DNA from: Parathalassolituus penaei
Lineage (GTDB): Bacteria; Pseudomonadota; Gammaproteobacteria; Pseudomonadales; Oceanobacteraceae
Assembly: GCF_026626885.1 (NCBI RefSeq)
Contig: NZ_JAPNOA010000028.1
Location: 169,409 to 233,408 of the forward strand
DNA length: 64,000 bases
Reading direction: 5' to 3'
Shown: in pieces, positions 7,897-16,745 of the stretch
Layout: every line of letters begins with the position of its first letter
Position numbering within the stretch: the first letter of the stretch is position 1
Notes under the pieces: generated by a model
The model's database searches: none
The model's input: only the letters and a program-made list of their open reading frames with translations
Told to the model about the DNA's origin: nothing
Made by a program: the position numbers and the translations under genes

Positions 7897-7927
7897 CCGG
7901 CGCCCGCCGGAGGCTCGCCTGCGAGCC
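7897..7927 (+). other. Two hairpins immediately before the porin ribosome site
   Basis: CCGGC (7897-7901) pairs with GCCGG (7906-7910), followed by GGCTCGC (7912-7918) pairing with GCGAGCC (7921-7927). They end about 25 bases before the ribosome site of the porin. They may stabilise the 5' end of the porin message or modulate its translation. Confidence 0.45.
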
Positions 7928-7963
7928 GCTGAAGTAAAAGCGTTGTCATAACGGAGAATAATT

Positions 7964-8890
7964 ATGAAAAAACACCTGCTTGCGATTGCCGTTGCTGCCG
8001 TGACCGCCCTGCCAGCCGTGGCTGATATGAACACCACCGTTTACGGTTCCCTGCGTATTTACACCAGTGCTGGTGATCAACAGGATCTGGATATCTCCAA
8101 CGATTCTTCCCGTATCGGTCTGAAAGGCACCGTGGATACCGCCCTGACCAACGTCAAGGCGCTATACCAGGTTGAAGCCCAGGTTGGTACTGACAACGGT
8201 GTGGACAGCAATGCCGCCCAGAACGAAGCATCGTTTGGTGTGGATGGTCGTCTGGCCTACGTTGGCCTGAGTGGCGATTTTGGCCAGGTGACTGCTGGTC
8301 AGCAGTGGACCACCATGTACGACATGGTTACCGGTACCGCCGACCTGACCATCAACGTCAGTGCGGAAGCCCAGCAGTTTTTCCGTATGGACAGCTCCGT
8401 TGCCTACGTTTCTCCGGAAATGAACGGCCTGCAATTCGGCGCGTCTGTTTACGCCGACAGCGAAGTGGACAGCGGTGAAGACACCGATCACTTCCAGCTG
8501 GCAGCCAAATACAACACCGGTAACCTGACGCTGGCCGCTGGTCTGGATCGCGCATCCGCACAGGAGCTGCCAGACGTACAGGCGCTGTCAGCCACTTACG
8601 TGGTGGATAACCTGACTCTGGTAGCACTGGCTGAGCGTCTGAAAACCGACCTTGCCGACTCCGAAGCCAGCTACCCGTTTGAACTGGGGGCTTCCTGGAA
8701 CTTCGCGCCCGACCAGACTCTGGTGCTGACCCACTACAATCTGGACAACGCCACCGACGACAACGGTTACAACCTCGAGCTGCGCAGCGGTCTGGGTAAA
8801 GGGACTACCGTTTACACCAACCTGCAAGCCGATAACGTTGCAGATGAAGATGTTCTGGCTTACGGCCTCGGCCTGAAAGTCGATTTCTGA
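7964..8890 (+). CDS. Outer-membrane porin (general Gram-negative porin superfamily)
   Basis: 308 aa. There is a classic signal peptide, MKKHLLAIAVAAVTALPAVA, cut before about residue 21. The mature part starts with DMNTTVYGSLRIY, the usual first strand of bacterial porins, and ends in LKVDF with the terminal phenylalanine needed for BAM insertion. Alternating beta-strand patterns run throughout, as expected for a 16-stranded trimeric pore in the outer membrane. GGAG lies 9 bases before the ATG. Being the only gene after a long structured leader, its expression is probably regulated. Solute preference is unknown. Confidence 0.88.
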   Translation: MKKHLLAIAVAAVTALPAVADMNTTVYGSLRIYTSAGDQQDLDISNDSSRIGLKGTVDTALTNVKALYQVEAQVGTDNGVDSNAAQNEASFGVDGRLAYVGLSGDFGQVTAGQQWTTMYDMVTGTADLTINVSAEAQQFFRMDSSVAYVSPEMNGLQFGASVYADSEVDSGEDTDHFQLAAKYNTGNLTLAAGLDRASAQELPDVQALSATYVVDNLTLVALAERLKTDLADSEASYPFELGASWNFAPDQTLVLTHYNLDNATDDNGYNLELRSGLGKGTTVYTNLQADNVADEDVLAYGLGLKVDF

Positions 8891-8905
8891 TACCTGTTGA
8901 TTCAG

Positions 8906-8934
8906 CCCCGGCAGTGACTGGCCGCCTGCCGGGG
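8906..8934. terminator. Hairpin between convergent porin and DMT genes
   Basis: CCCCGGCAG (8906-8914) pairs with CTGCCGGGG (8926-8934), a 9-bp perfect stem with an 11-base loop. It sits between the porin stop and the end of the DMT permease, 16 bases after the porin. It lacks a T-run but is well placed to act as a shared terminator or insulator. Confidence 0.5.
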
Positions 8935-8938
8935 TCGA

Positions 8939-9823
8939 TCAGAGTTTCGACAGGGTTACCAGCAACACGCTGGTGACAATCAGGCCGCCACCGATCCAGT
9001 GGCGGCGCTCCATCACTTCCCCGAAACGGGTTTTCGAAAAATACAGGGTGCCGAGAATCTCGACCTGCCCCAGTGTTTTCACCAGTGCCGGGTTCACCAG
9101 CGCAAAGCCGGTAAACCAGCCGATTGATCCCAACGAACTGAGAATCCCGACCTGTACCGACAGGCGACGATTACCCCGCAACGGTGCTAACCAGTCACCA
9201 CTGCGAACCATCTGGATACCCGCCAGCAGCACGGCCTGCATACCCAATACCCATACCAGCGTTACTGCCGCCCGGCTGGCCACATGACCGTCGAGGCTAT
9301 GTGCGGCCATCGCCGCGGTTACCGAGGTAATGGCAAAACAGAAACCGCTACCAAGCCCGGGCCACAACGAGGCATCACGATGCAACTGCCGCAAGGTGCC
9401 GGGTTTTACACTCATCACCAGCGCTCCACACATCCCCAGCACCACACCCAACCAGGCGCTGGCCGACAAGACAAAATCCAGCAACGGAATCGCCAGCAAG
9501 GCGGCCATCACCGCTTCGGTTTTGGCCAGCAGGGTGCCGAGCACAAAACTGCCGGATTCGAACACCCGTAACATCAGCCAGGTGGCGAGAATCTGGGCAA
9601 TCGCACAGAGGCTGGCATAACCCACAAAGGCACCGCTATTGGCGACTGTCACTGGCCCGGCAATCAGCCAGCACAGCAGCAGATACAGCAACACCAGCGG
9701 CAAACCATAGAGCGAACGTGCCATGGTGGCGTGCAGGACACCCATCTCCCGTGACAGGGTTTTCTGGTACGCCGTACGCATCGACTGGCAGGCGGCGGCC
9801 ATCAGGGTAACAACAATCCACAT
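8939..9823 (-). CDS. DMT-superfamily (EamA-like) inner-membrane transporter
   Basis: 294 aa with about ten hydrophobic segments arranged as two repeats of five, the EamA plan (about residues 1-140 and 145-290). The N-terminal segment is MWIVVTLMAAACQSMRTAYQ. ATG 9823 is preferred over an upstream TTG because AGGAAA lies 6-8 bases ahead of it. Such permeases export amino acids or metabolites, or are of unknown substrate; nothing here narrows it. The gene is convergent with the porin and divergent from the RND efflux operon. Confidence 0.8.
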   Translation of the reverse strand: MWIVVTLMAAACQSMRTAYQKTLSREMGVLHATMARSLYGLPLVLLYLLLCWLIAGPVTVANSGAFVGYASLCAIAQILATWLMLRVFESGSFVLGTLLAKTEAVMAALLAIPLLDFVLSASAWLGVVLGMCGALVMSVKPGTLRQLHRDASLWPGLGSGFCFAITSVTAAMAAHSLDGHVASRAAVTLVWVLGMQAVLLAGIQMVRSGDWLAPLRGNRRLSVQVGILSSLGSIGWFTGFALVNPALVKTLGQVEILGTLYFSKTRFGEVMERRHWIGGGLIVTSVLLVTLSKL

Positions 9824-10155
9824 GACGATTTCCTTGGTAAACAAGCCGGGTTCCGGTTTGCCTGTCCGCCAGTCAAACGGTTGCGACTGAGTGGGCGGGG
9901 CCGGAACGAAGCGCCATCATGCGGTCTGGCGCTTTATGTGTAAAAGGAATGATTTTTATAAAAACAATTCCCAATGGGACTTTGTATGTCAGGCCCGTGT
10001 TTGCGACTTGTTTGCAGTTCCTTAACCGGCCGTTAACCGGGTTGTTGATAACCTGCTCGTATCATCACCCATTCCGGATAACGGCTGGAGCCGGAAGCCG
10101 GGTGACCTTTTCCATTTTTGTCCCACACCGGCCCCTGCAGAGGAATATCCTGGTT
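9824..10155. promoter_or_regulatory. 332-bp divergent region between the DMT permease and the RND operon
   Basis: No gene seen. It holds a hairpin, GCGCCA (9911-9916) with TGGCGC (9927-9932), and an AT-rich patch at 9951-9966 that could contain a promoter. A direct repeat of TTAACCGG lies at 10022-10029 and 10033-10040, followed by a small dyad GGTT...AACC at 10040-10053. The repeat spacing of 11 bases, about one helical turn, is what a regulator binding on one face of DNA would use. No regulator gene lies beside the operon. Confidence 0.45.
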
Positions 10156-11349
10156 ATGAAAGCTCCCCTCCTGCTCAGCACCTTGGTGGTGTCCCTTGTT
10201 CTCGGTGGCTGCTTCGGTTCTGAACCTCAGGCTGGTGCCAAAACCGGTGCGGCTGGTGCTGCCCCCGCCACCGAAGTAGGTGTGTTTACGGTCGAACATT
10301 CTTCCGTGCCACTGACCTCCGAACTCAAGGGCCGCACCGTGGCGTCCGGCACTGCGGAAGTGCGTCCACAGGTGGGCGGTGTGATCAAACAGCGTCTGTT
10401 TGAAGAAGGCTCGGAAGTGAAAAAGGGCCAGTTGCTGTATCAGATCGACCCGAAACTCTACGAAGCGGCGTTTAATCAGGCTCGCGCTAACCTGCGCAGT
10501 GCTGAATCCACCCTCGAAAGTGCCCGTCTGAAAGACACCCGTTACGCCAATCTGGTGAAAATTGAGGGTATCTCCAAGCAGGAGTCCGATGACGCCCATG
10601 CCGCCTATCTGGAAGCGCAGGCCAATATCGAAAGTTACAAAGCGGCACTGGAAACCGCCCGTATCAACCTCGCCTACACCAAAGTAGTGGCCGAGATTGA
10701 TGGTCGTATCGGTATTTCCAGCGTAACGCCGGGTGCACTGGTAACCGCCGACCAGAGCACCGCGATGGCGACTATTCGCAGTTTTGACCCGATGTACGTT
10801 GACCTCACCCAGGCCAGTCGTGAACTGCTGAACCTGCGCAAACTGCTGGCCCGTGACAGCGTCAGTGCTGGTACTACCGACGTTACCCTGATTCTCGAAG
10901 ATGGCAGCGAATACCCGCTCAAGGGCCAGCTGCGTGCCCGTGAACTGGCGGTCGACGAAGCCACTGGTTCGGTGACCTTGCGTGCTGAATTCCCGAACCC
11001 GGATGGCCTGTTGTTACCGGGTATGTTTGTGCGTGCGGTACTGAGCGAAGCGGTGGATAACCAGGCGATTGTGGTGCCACAGCAGGGCGTGGCGCGTGAT
11101 AACCAGGGTAACTCCTACGCACTGGTTGTGGGTGCCAACAATCAGGTCGAAAAACGGGTGGTGAAAACCGAACGGGTGATCGGCAACAGCTGGCTGCTCA
11201 GCAGTGGTCTGCAGGATGGTGATCGTCTGATTGTGGAAGGCACCAGCAAGGTGAATCCGGGCAGTGCGGTGAACCCGGTGGCGGTAGCGGTGGATCAGGA
11301 TGGTCGTATCCACGACATCGCCTCTGCCGATGACGAAGGAGCCCACTGA
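10156..11349 (+). CDS. RND efflux periplasmic adaptor lipoprotein (AcrA/MexA type)
   Basis: 397 aa. The signal peptide ends in the lipobox VLGGC (Cys about 18), so it is anchored to the outer face of the inner membrane. After a short Ala/Gly linker come the barrel-sandwich strands (EVRPQVGGVIKQRLFEEGSEVKKGQLLYQIDP), then an alpha-helical hairpin at about 100-170. The beta-barrel and membrane-proximal domains (LPGMFVRAVL, VPQQGVARD) complete the AcrA order. It bridges the pump and the outer-membrane channel. AGAGGAA precedes the ATG. It is first in the three-gene operon, two bases before the pump gene. Confidence 0.93.
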   Translation: MKAPLLLSTLVVSLVLGGCFGSEPQAGAKTGAAGAAPATEVGVFTVEHSSVPLTSELKGRTVASGTAEVRPQVGGVIKQRLFEEGSEVKKGQLLYQIDPKLYEAAFNQARANLRSAESTLESARLKDTRYANLVKIEGISKQESDDAHAAYLEAQANIESYKAALETARINLAYTKVVAEIDGRIGISSVTPGALVTADQSTAMATIRSFDPMYVDLTQASRELLNLRKLLARDSVSAGTTDVTLILEDGSEYPLKGQLRARELAVDEATGSVTLRAEFPNPDGLLLPGMFVRAVLSEAVDNQAIVVPQQGVARDNQGNSYALVVGANNQVEKRVVKTERVIGNSWLLSSGLQDGDRLIVEGTSKVNPGSAVNPVAVAVDQDGRIHDIASADDEGAH

Positions 11350-11351
11350 TT

Positions 11352-14300
11352 ATGTTTTCAAAGTTCTTTATTGATCGCCCGGTATTCGCCTGGGTGATCT
11401 CGATTGTGATCATGCTGGCAGGTCTGGCATCGATCCTGAATCTGCCGATTGCCCAGTATCCAAACGTGGCACCACCATCGATCCGGATTGGTACCACCTA
11501 CAACGGTGCCGATGCCCAGACCGTTGAAAACAGCGTGACCCAGATTCTGGAGCAGCAGCTCACCGGTCTCGATGGCCTGCTGTATTTCTCATCCAGCAGC
11601 ACCTCCGATGGCAAGGCCGATGTATCCGTGACCTTTGAACAGGGCACCGATGCTGACTACGCCCAGGTACAGGTGCAGAACAAGGTGCAGCAGATTACCT
11701 CGCGTCTGCCGGAGTCGGTGCAGTCACAGGGTGTTACTGTGACCAAGTCGCAGAGTGACTTCCTGCTGATCGTGGCGGTTTACGACAGCAGCGACAAATC
11801 GAATGCCTCGGATATTTCCGACTACATCGCTTCCAACATGCAGGACACCATTGCCCGTCAGGAAGGTGTGGGCAGTGTACGGGTGTTCGGTTCCCAGTAC
11901 GCCATGCGCATCTGGCTTGATCCAACCCGTCTGGCGGCGTACCAGCTGATGCCATCGGATATCAGCAGCGCCCTGTCACAGCAGAACGTGCAGGTAGCGG
12001 CCGGTAACATCGGTGCCATGCCAGCCGCAAGCAGCCAGGAGCTGAATGCTACGGTCACTGCGCAATCCATGCTGCAGAGTGTTGACCAGTTCAAGAACAT
12101 CATCGTCAAACACAACACCAAGGGCGCTGACGTCCTGTTGTCGGATGTGGCGCGGGTGGAAATCGGCAGTGAAAGTTACAGCGCGGTGCCCCGCCTGAAT
12201 GGCCATCCGGCCTCCGGTATTGCAGTGATGCTGGCACCGGGTGCCAACGCGCTGGATACCGCCGAAGCGGTAAAAGCCACCGTGGAATCCCTGAAATCAT
12301 CCCTGCCTGAGGGATACGAAATTGCTTATCCGCGTGACAGCACCCAGTTCATCCGTATTTCCATTGAGGAAGTGGTACAGACCCTGATCGAAGCCATCAT
12401 TCTGGTGGTGCTGGTGATGTGGATTTTCCTGCAAAACTGGCGCGCCACCCTGATTCCGGCGATTGCGGTGCCGGTGGTTCTGCTGGGCACCTTCGGGGTG
12501 CTGGAGATCTTCGGGTTCTCGATCAACACCCTCACCATGTTCGGTATTGTGCTGTCGATTGGTCTGCTGGTGGACGACGCCATTGTGGTGGTCGAAAACG
12601 TTGAACGTCTGATGCGCGAAAAACACCTGTCGGCCCGTCAGGCCACCATCGAATCGATGTCTGAAATCAGCAGTGCGCTGGTGGGTATTGCGGTGGTGTT
12701 GTCGGCGGTATTCCTGCCAATGGCATTTTTTGGTGGCTCCACCGGGGTGATCTACCGCCAGTTCTCCATCACCATTGTGTCGTCGATGGTGCTGTCGGTG
12801 ATTGTGGCCCTGACCCTGACGCCAACCCTGTGTGCCAGCCTGCTGAAGCCTGTGGATCATCACGGTCAGAGCCGTGGCCTGTTCGGCTGGTTCAACCGTA
12901 ACTTCGACCGTATGAACAACGCCTACAGTGGTCGTGTGCAACGTCTGCTCCGCCAGCCGGTGCGCTGGATGCTGATGTACGCCCTGATTGTGGGAGCGCT
13001 GGCGGTGCTGATGACCCGTCTGCCGGGTGGTTTCCTGCCGGATGAAGACCAGGGTAACACCATGGTGCAGTACAACCTGCCAAGTGGTGCCTCCATCACC
13101 CGTACCACCGAAGTGGCCAAGAAAATCGAGGACTACTACCTCAACCAGCAAGCTGACAAGGTTGATGGCATGTTCACGATTTCCGGCTTCAGCTTTGGTG
13201 GCAGTGGCCAGAACGCCGGTATGGGCTTTGTTACCCTGAAACCGTGGGATGAACGTACCGCTGAAGGTACCAGTGCCCAGGAAATCGCCATGCGCAGTAT
13301 GGACGCACTGTCGAATATCCGTGATGCCCGCGTGTTTGCCATGTCGCCACCGGCGATTCAGGGTCTGGGTCAGAGCAACGGTTTCACCATGGAACTGCAG
13401 GCTGCTCCGGGGACTTCTCGTGAGGAACTGGCGGAGCTGAAAGACCAGCTGGTGGCCAAGGCGCGTGACAGCAAACTGCTGAGCGGTGTACGTGAAGGTT
13501 CGTTGGCGGATACCCCCCAGCTGAAGATTGATATCGACAACGCCCGTGCCGTGGCTCTGGGCCTGTCCCTGAGTGACATCTCCAGCACCCTGAGTTCGGC
13601 CTGGGCAGGCAGTTACGTGAATGACTTCCTCGACCGTGATCGCGTCAAGAAGGTGTACATGCAGGGTGATTCCGAGTTCCGTTCAGCACCGGAAGACCTG
13701 TCGCGCTGGTATGTGCGTGGCACCAACAGTGACGGTGACACCACCATGACCCCGTTCTCGGCCTTCAGCAGCATCGACTGGAGCTCCGGCCCGCAGAACC
13801 TCAGCCGTTTTAACGGTATGTCGTCTTACGAACTGCAAGGTTCCGGTGCTGACGGTGTGAGTTCCGGCGACGCCATGGCGGAAATGGAACGTCTGGTGGG
13901 TGAGCTGCCAGCGGGCAAGGTGCAGTACGCCTGGAGCGGTTTGTCCTATCAGGAAAAACTCGCCAGTGGCCAGTCCTTCATGCTGTACGGCATCTCGATT
14001 CTGGTGGTGTTCCTGGCGCTGGCGGCCCTGTATGAAAGCTGGTCGGTGCCGTTCTCGGTGATTCTGGTGATTCCGCTGGGTGTGATTGGTGCGGCGCTGG
14101 CGGCGACCTTCCGCGGTCTGGAAAACGATATTTACTTCCAGGTAGCGCTGCTGACCACCATTGGTCTGTCGTCGAAAAACGCCATTCTGATTGTGGAGTT
14201 TGCCGAGGCGGCTTATCAGCGTGGTAGCAATCTGCTGGAAGCCGCTCTGGAAGGTGCTCGTCTGCGTCTGCGTCCGATCCTGATGACCTCGCTGGCGTTT

Positions 14301-14501
14301 GTGTTTGGTACCTTGCCACTGGCGATTTCCACCGGTGCTGGCGCCAACAGCCGTATCTCCATCGGTTCCGGTATTGTTGGTGGCACCATCACCGCTACCT
14401 TGCTGGCGATTTTCTTCGTACCTCTGTTCTTTGTGCTGGTACGCCGCCTGTTCCCGGCCCGCAAGCCGGTTTATGACGACATGGTTGCTTCAGGAGTCTG
14501 A
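11352..14501 (+). CDS. RND multidrug efflux pump, HAE1 type (AcrB/MexB-like)
   Basis: 1049 aa, the expected length. It starts MFSKFFIDRPVFAWV, the hallmark HAE1 N-terminus. Twelve membrane helices and two large periplasmic loops are discernible. The proton-relay acidic pair is present in GLLVDDAIVVVENV (Asp408, Asp409, matching Asp407/408 of AcrB), and GFLPDEDQG marks the start of the second half. It expels hydrophobic drugs, dyes, bile salts or solvents using the proton gradient. GAAGGAG lies about 12 bases before the start, inside the end of the adaptor gene. The actual drug profile cannot be read from sequence. Confidence 0.95.
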   Translation: MFSKFFIDRPVFAWVISIVIMLAGLASILNLPIAQYPNVAPPSIRIGTTYNGADAQTVENSVTQILEQQLTGLDGLLYFSSSSTSDGKADVSVTFEQGTDADYAQVQVQNKVQQITSRLPESVQSQGVTVTKSQSDFLLIVAVYDSSDKSNASDISDYIASNMQDTIARQEGVGSVRVFGSQYAMRIWLDPTRLAAYQLMPSDISSALSQQNVQVAAGNIGAMPAASSQELNATVTAQSMLQSVDQFKNIIVKHNTKGADVLLSDVARVEIGSESYSAVPRLNGHPASGIAVMLAPGANALDTAEAVKATVESLKSSLPEGYEIAYPRDSTQFIRISIEEVVQTLIEAIILVVLVMWIFLQNWRATLIPAIAVPVVLLGTFGVLEIFGFSINTLTMFGIVLSIGLLVDDAIVVVENVERLMREKHLSARQATIESMSEISSALVGIAVVLSAVFLPMAFFGGSTGVIYRQFSITIVSSMVLSVIVALTLTPTLCASLLKPVDHHGQSRGLFGWFNRNFDRMNNAYSGRVQRLLRQPVRWMLMYALIVGALAVLMTRLPGGFLPDEDQGNTMVQYNLPSGASITRTTEVAKKIEDYYLNQQADKVDGMFTISGFSFGGSGQNAGMGFVTLKPWDERTAEGTSAQEIAMRSMDALSNIRDARVFAMSPPAIQGLGQSNGFTMELQAAPGTSREELAELKDQLVAKARDSKLLSGVREGSLADTPQLKIDIDNARAVALGLSLSDISSTLSSAWAGSYVNDFLDRDRVKKVYMQGDSEFRSAPEDLSRWYVRGTNSDGDTTMTPFSAFSSIDWSSGPQNLSRFNGMSSYELQGSGADGVSSGDAMAEMERLVGELPAGKVQYAWSGLSYQEKLASGQSFMLYGISILVVFLALAALYESWSVPFSVILVIPLGVIGAALAATFRGLENDIYFQVALLTTIGLSSKNAILIVEFAEAAYQRGSNLLEAALEGARLRLRPILMTSLAFVFGTLPLAISTGAGANSRISIGSGIVGGTITATLLAIFFVPLFFVLVRRLFPARKPVYDDMVASGV

Positions 14502-14502
14502 T

Positions 14503-15981
14503 ATGCGTGTGATTTCATCTACTTCCAATCGCAACTCATGGCGTCTGTTACCGCTGGCCAGCCTGCTGTTGCTGGCCGGTTGCAGCACCCTGGCGCCGGA
14601 CTACCAGCGCCCGGATGCACCGGTGCCACAACAGTGGCCAGAGGGTAAAGCCTATGCCGCCAACAGCGGTGATGCCAAAGCCGCTGCCGAGCTGCCATGG
14701 CAGGACTTTATTCGCGATCAGCGTCTGCAAACCCTGATTCAGCTGGCGCTGGATAACAACCGCGACCTGCGCCAGACCCTCGAAGACGTGCAAGCCGCCC
14801 GTGCCAGTTATCTGGTACAGCGTGGCGGCGAAATGCCAACGGTGAATGCCGGCCTGTCGGCCAGCCGTTCGAAGGTACAGGCGGGTACCACCTCCAACAG
14901 TGCCCAGGCGACCGTGGGGATGAGTGCCTATGAAATCGACCTGTTCGGCAAAAACCGCAGCCTGACCGAAGCCGAACGCCAGAGCTGGCTGGCCAGTGAG
15001 GAAACCGCGCGCGCAGCCCGCATCACCCTGATTGGTGAAATCACCAGCGCCTGGCTGACCCTGGCGGCCGACCGTAACCTGCTGACGCTGGCCGAGCAGA
15101 CTGCCGAAAACGCCCGCCAGGCGATGGAAATAACCCGCAAGCGTCTGGAGATGGGCGTGGATTCCCGGGTCGATCTGAGCAGTGCTGAAACCACCTGGTA
15201 TTCCGCCAAGGCCGATATCGCTTCCTACACCACTCAGGTGGCGCAGGATCGTAATGCCTTGTGGCTGCTGGTGGGGCAGAACTTCGACGACAGCCTGTTA
15301 CCAACCGAACTGCCCGCCAGTACCGGGTTGCTGGCTGACATACCAGCTGGTTTGCAGTCCGATGTGCTGTTGCAGCGCCCGGATGTACTGGCCGCTGAAC
15401 ACAGCCTGCAATCGGCCAACGCCAGTATTGGTGCGGCCAAGGCAGAACGTTTCCCGAGTCTGAGCCTGACGGCTACCGGTGGTCTGGCCAGCTCAGCGAT
15501 GGCGGATATTTTCACCGGTGGTGCCAGCACCATCTGGACGCTGGCACCGTCGTTGTCGATGCCAATCTTTGATGGTGGCAGCAGCAAGGCCCAGGTGGCT
15601 TACAGCGAAGCCGAATACCGCAAGGCGGTTGCGGCCTGGGAAGGTACGGTGCAGTCGGCGTTTGCGGAAGTGGCCGATGCACTGGCGCGGCGTGGCACCA
15701 TCCAGCAACAGCTGGATGCTGAAACCTCGGTGGTATCCGCGGCCCAGCGCAGTTATGACCTGTCGCTGGCCCGTTACCAGAACGGAATCGACAGCTTTAA
15801 CGATGCCCTCGACTCCCAGCGTACGCTGTACAGTTCCCAGCAGGGGCTGATCAACACCCGTCTGGAAGATCTGGATAACCGGGTCACCCTCTATCGGGTG
15901 CTCGGTGGCGGCCTGGCGGAACCCAACACCACCGCTGATTCAGAGCCAGCTGCAGCGGTCAACGGGGCAGCTGGCGGCTGA
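14503..15981 (+). CDS. RND outer-membrane channel lipoprotein (OprM/NodT family)
   Basis: 492 aa. A short basic N-terminus is followed by a lipobox LLLAGC (Cys about 27), so the protein is lipid-anchored in the outer membrane. The start of the mature protein, STLAPDYQRPDAPVPQQW, is the standard OprM motif. Two TolC-like coiled-coil repeats follow, including SYLVQRGGEMPTVNAG and its second-half partner ALAARHSLQSANAS-type region (AEHSLQSANASIGAAKAERF). AGGAG lies 8 bases before the ATG, within the end of the pump gene (TGATATG junction). With the two upstream genes it makes a complete tripartite pump. An Ala/Gly-rich tail ends the protein. Confidence 0.93.
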   Translation: MRVISSTSNRNSWRLLPLASLLLLAGCSTLAPDYQRPDAPVPQQWPEGKAYAANSGDAKAAAELPWQDFIRDQRLQTLIQLALDNNRDLRQTLEDVQAARASYLVQRGGEMPTVNAGLSASRSKVQAGTTSNSAQATVGMSAYEIDLFGKNRSLTEAERQSWLASEETARAARITLIGEITSAWLTLAADRNLLTLAEQTAENARQAMEITRKRLEMGVDSRVDLSSAETTWYSAKADIASYTTQVAQDRNALWLLVGQNFDDSLLPTELPASTGLLADIPAGLQSDVLLQRPDVLAAEHSLQSANASIGAAKAERFPSLSLTATGGLASSAMADIFTGGASTIWTLAPSLSMPIFDGGSSKAQVAYSEAEYRKAVAAWEGTVQSAFAEVADALARRGTIQQQLDAETSVVSAAQRSYDLSLARYQNGIDSFNDALDSQRTLYSSQQGLINTRLEDLDNRVTLYRVLGGGLAEPNTTADSEPAAAVNGAAGG

Positions 15982-16005
15982 TAATCTCCGTATTGGCACC
16001 CAACA

Positions 16006-16039
16006 AAAAGCCCGCGCTGGTTAAGCAGTGCGGGCTTTT
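16006..16039. terminator. Bidirectional intrinsic terminator after the RND operon
   Basis: AAAAGCCCGC (16007-16016 region) pairs with GCGGGCTTTT (16030-16039) around a loop of about 14 bases. The A-rich left flank and T-rich right flank let it work for both the RND operon (plus) and the flavin reductase gene (minus), which converge here. Confidence 0.85.
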
Positions 16040-16067
16040 GTGTTTCTGGCGAGGAAAAGCGTTTGGC

Positions 16068-16640
16068 TTATGCCACGTCGATGGCTTCACCAATCGCATA
16101 AAAACGGCCACCGGCAACATAGTGCAGGCTGCGCAGCGCCGGATCAGCGTCTTCAAAGTGCCAGTGACCATCGCGGAATACGCGGGTATCGGCCCAGGCC
16201 GCCACCACTTCACCAATAAACAGGTCGTACACGGCCTGATTCCACGGCTCATCGACTACCTTGCACAACAGCCAGCCGCTGCAACCATCGACCATTGGCT
16301 GGTCGTAGTCGGGCATACGGAACAGCTCAACACCGGCTTCGGCCAGCTTGTTGGGATGATCGGCCAGGCTTTCATGACCAACCTTGTGCACCATGGCCGC
16401 TTGCGCCACGGTCGGAATCTGCAGCACAAACAGGCCGCTCTGTTCGATCAGGGCCCGGGTACGGGTGCTTTTATCCAGAACCACAGTGACTTTGGCTGGG
16501 GAAAAATCGAGAGCACAGGCCCAGGCCGCCGCCATCACGTTATCCACACCTTCGTGGCAGGCGGATACCAGCACGGTTGGACCGTGGTTCAGCAAACGCC
16601 ATGCCTTATCGAGAGCAACCGCTTCAACTGATGGATTCAC
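16068..16640 (-). CDS. Flavin reductase-like domain protein
   Basis: 190 aa, a single FMN-binding split-barrel domain. The usual order is visible: GPTVLVSACHEGVDNVMAAAWACALDFSP near residues 20-50, then KVTVVLDKSTRT and ESGLFVLQIP-like strands (EQSGLFVLQIPT). The C-terminus ends in RFYAIGEAID. Members use FMN to reduce free flavin or act in small-molecule metabolism; the substrate is not evident. It is monocistronic, with its own terminator at 16006. Confidence 0.85.
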   Translation of the reverse strand: MNPSVEAVALDKAWRLLNHGPTVLVSACHEGVDNVMAAAWACALDFSPAKVTVVLDKSTRTRALIEQSGLFVLQIPTVAQAAMVHKVGHESLADHPNKLAEAGVELFRMPDYDQPMVDGCSGWLLCKVVDEPWNQAVYDLFIGEVVAAWADTRVFRDGHWHFEDADPALRSLHYVAGGRFYAIGEAIDVA

Positions 16641-16745
16641 AGCATATCCTCCGGAAAACGAAGCCGAGATGGTAATCCCGGCCTTTGCTGATCACTATCA
16701 AATTAAGCGGGAAAGACCGTTGTCTTGACCACGGTCAGGAACGGC

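Noticed and set aside
9919..10155. N-terminal extension of the RND adaptor gene
   Set aside because: The in-frame upstream part lacks any family match, while ATG 10156 gives a perfect lipoprotein signal peptide.
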